Assembly (NCBI RefSeq): GCF_001557235.1
Contig: NZ_LSJI01000041.1
Location: forward strand, 1 to 7,808
Direction: 5' to 3'
From: Phenylobacterium sp. CCH9-H3
GTDB taxonomy: Bacteria > Pseudomonadota > Alphaproteobacteria > Caulobacterales > Caulobacteraceae
Length of the DNA stretch: 7,808 nucleotides
A program made the position numbers and the translations under genes. Within the stretch, counting starts at the first letter, position 1. Every line of letters begins with the position of its first letter. Shown in pieces: positions 7,306 to 7,808 of this stretch. The notes beneath the pieces were generated by a model. It made no database searches. It worked only from the letters and a program-made list of their open reading frames with translations, and had not been told where the DNA came from.

Positions 7306-7776
7306 GCCAGCGAAGGCTCCGAGAGAGCCGCCTGCGAGGTCTGGTTCTATCACCTGGAACGCACCGGGCTGGACCAGGCCTTGCCGGAACTGCTCGAGAA
7401 GACGCTGCAGCGGGGCTGGAAGGCCATCGTCCGCTCCTCGATGGCCGAGCGCATCGACCACCTGGACGGCTGGCTCTGGAGCTACCGGGACGAGAGCTTC
7501 CTGCCGCACGCCCCGTCGGACGAGCCGGGGGCGGCGCGCCAGCCCATCCTCCTGACCACGGGCCGCGAGAACCCGAACGGCGCGGACGCCCTGTTCCTCA
7601 TCGACGGGGCCGAGCCCGGCGAGCTGGACGGCTACAAGCGCTGCGTGGTGCTCTTCGACGGCGGCGACGACGATCAGCTGCGGAACGCGCGGCTGCAGTG
7701 GAGCGCTGTGAAGGCCCGGGGTTTCCCGGTCTCGTATTGGAAGCAGCAGGCCCGCGGTTGGGAGAAACAGGCATGA
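7303..7776 (+). CDS. holC: DNA polymerase III chi subunit
   Basis: A 157-residue HolC-family protein; E. coli chi is 147 residues. The family links the polymerase III clamp loader to single-stranded-DNA-binding protein by gripping the SSB C-terminal tail. Visible family features are the N-terminal strand and helix EVWFYHLERTGLDQALPELL (12-31), GWKAIVRSS (38-46), LDGWLWSYRDESFLPHA (54-70), PILLTT (81-86), ADALFLIDGA (94-103), VVLFDGGDDDQLRNARLQW (115-133) and a final FPVSYWKQQARGWEKQA. The start is GTG at 7303, directly after the pepA TAG, with GAGGG 4 bases upstream. The next in-frame ATG (codon 47) would remove conserved strands. pepA-holC pairing is common in Proteobacteria, and cotranscription is likely. 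The psi partner HolD is generally not recognised in Alphaproteobacteria, so chi may act here without it. Confidence 0.92.
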   Translation: MASEGSERAACEVWFYHLERTGLDQALPELLEKTLQRGWKAIVRSSMAERIDHLDGWLWSYRDESFLPHAPSDEPGAARQPILLTTGRENPNGADALFLIDGAEPGELDGYKRCVVLFDGGDDDQLRNARLQWSAVKARGFPVSYWKQQARGWEKQA

Positions 7777-7808
7777 AGCACGCGATCGCCCTGGCGGCCG
7801 TCCTGGCC
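7773..7808 (+). CDS. Start of an exported protein gene, cut by the window edge
   Basis: The ATG at 7773 overlaps the holC stop by 4 bases (ATGA), with GGGAGA about 8 bases upstream. The 12 visible codons read MKHAIALAAVLA: a positively charged start running into an Ala/Leu-rich hydrophobic stretch, as in a Sec signal peptide or a lipoprotein leader. There is too little sequence to name the product. The position suggests it is the third gene of the pepA-holC operon. Confidence 0.6.
   Translation, partial: MKHAIALAAVLA

Noticed and set aside
5755..7509. A 584-codon open frame on the minus strand across the whole of pepA and into holC
   Set aside because: It lies exactly antisense to pepA, whose catalytic residues are all intact. 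Its translation is rich in Gly, Ala, His, Gln, Val and Arg with no recognisable domain. Long antisense frames are expected where codons end in G or C.
1..7808. Novel defence, mobile or biosynthetic system
   Set aside because: Every gene of useful length belongs to a well-known core family with intact motifs and uniform base composition. There are no direct repeats, integrase, transposase, tRNA or array-like structure.

Overview
The window is GC-rich with a strong G/C third-position bias. It carries a compact, conserved chromosomal block of the kind found in Alphaproteobacteria. The gene order lptF-lptG-lptD-surA, divergent from pepA-holC, together with the protein sequences, points to the Caulobacterales (Caulobacter or Phenylobacterium-like). 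That assignment is inference from recall, not from a database search. Nothing in the window suggests a mobile element, prophage, CRISPR array, RNA gene or recent horizontal transfer.

Left arm, minus strand, read from 5727 down to 1. lptF and lptG encode the two permease subunits of the inner-membrane LPS extraction transporter (LptB2FG) and overlap by 4 bases. After a 91-base gap comes lptD, the outer-membrane LPS translocon barrel. After a further 54 bases comes surA, the periplasmic chaperone/peptidyl-prolyl isomerase that in enterobacteria is needed to fold LptD and other barrels; its 3' end lies outside the window. The four genes probably form one operon that links pulling LPS from the inner membrane, inserting it in the outer leaflet, and folding the outer-membrane machine. 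By analogy with E. coli, pdxA and rsmA may follow beyond the left edge.

A 126-base divergent intergenic region (5728-5853) separates the arms. It holds one candidate -10 element for each direction (5754-5759 minus, 5782-5787 plus), arranged back to back so that the two promoters would overlap. Neither has a good -35.

Right arm, plus strand. pepA encodes a cytosolic M17 leucyl aminopeptidase with all expected metal and catalytic residues. It is followed with zero spacing (TAG then GTG) by holC, the chi subunit of DNA polymerase III. holC overlaps by 4 bases (ATGA) the start of a further gene, of which only 12 codons resembling a signal peptide are visible.

I looked for an undescribed system and did not find one. 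The points worth a second look are modest: the odd cysteine count of LptD, the lptD start choice and its leader hairpin, tight translational coupling at three junctions, and the overlapping divergent promoter region.
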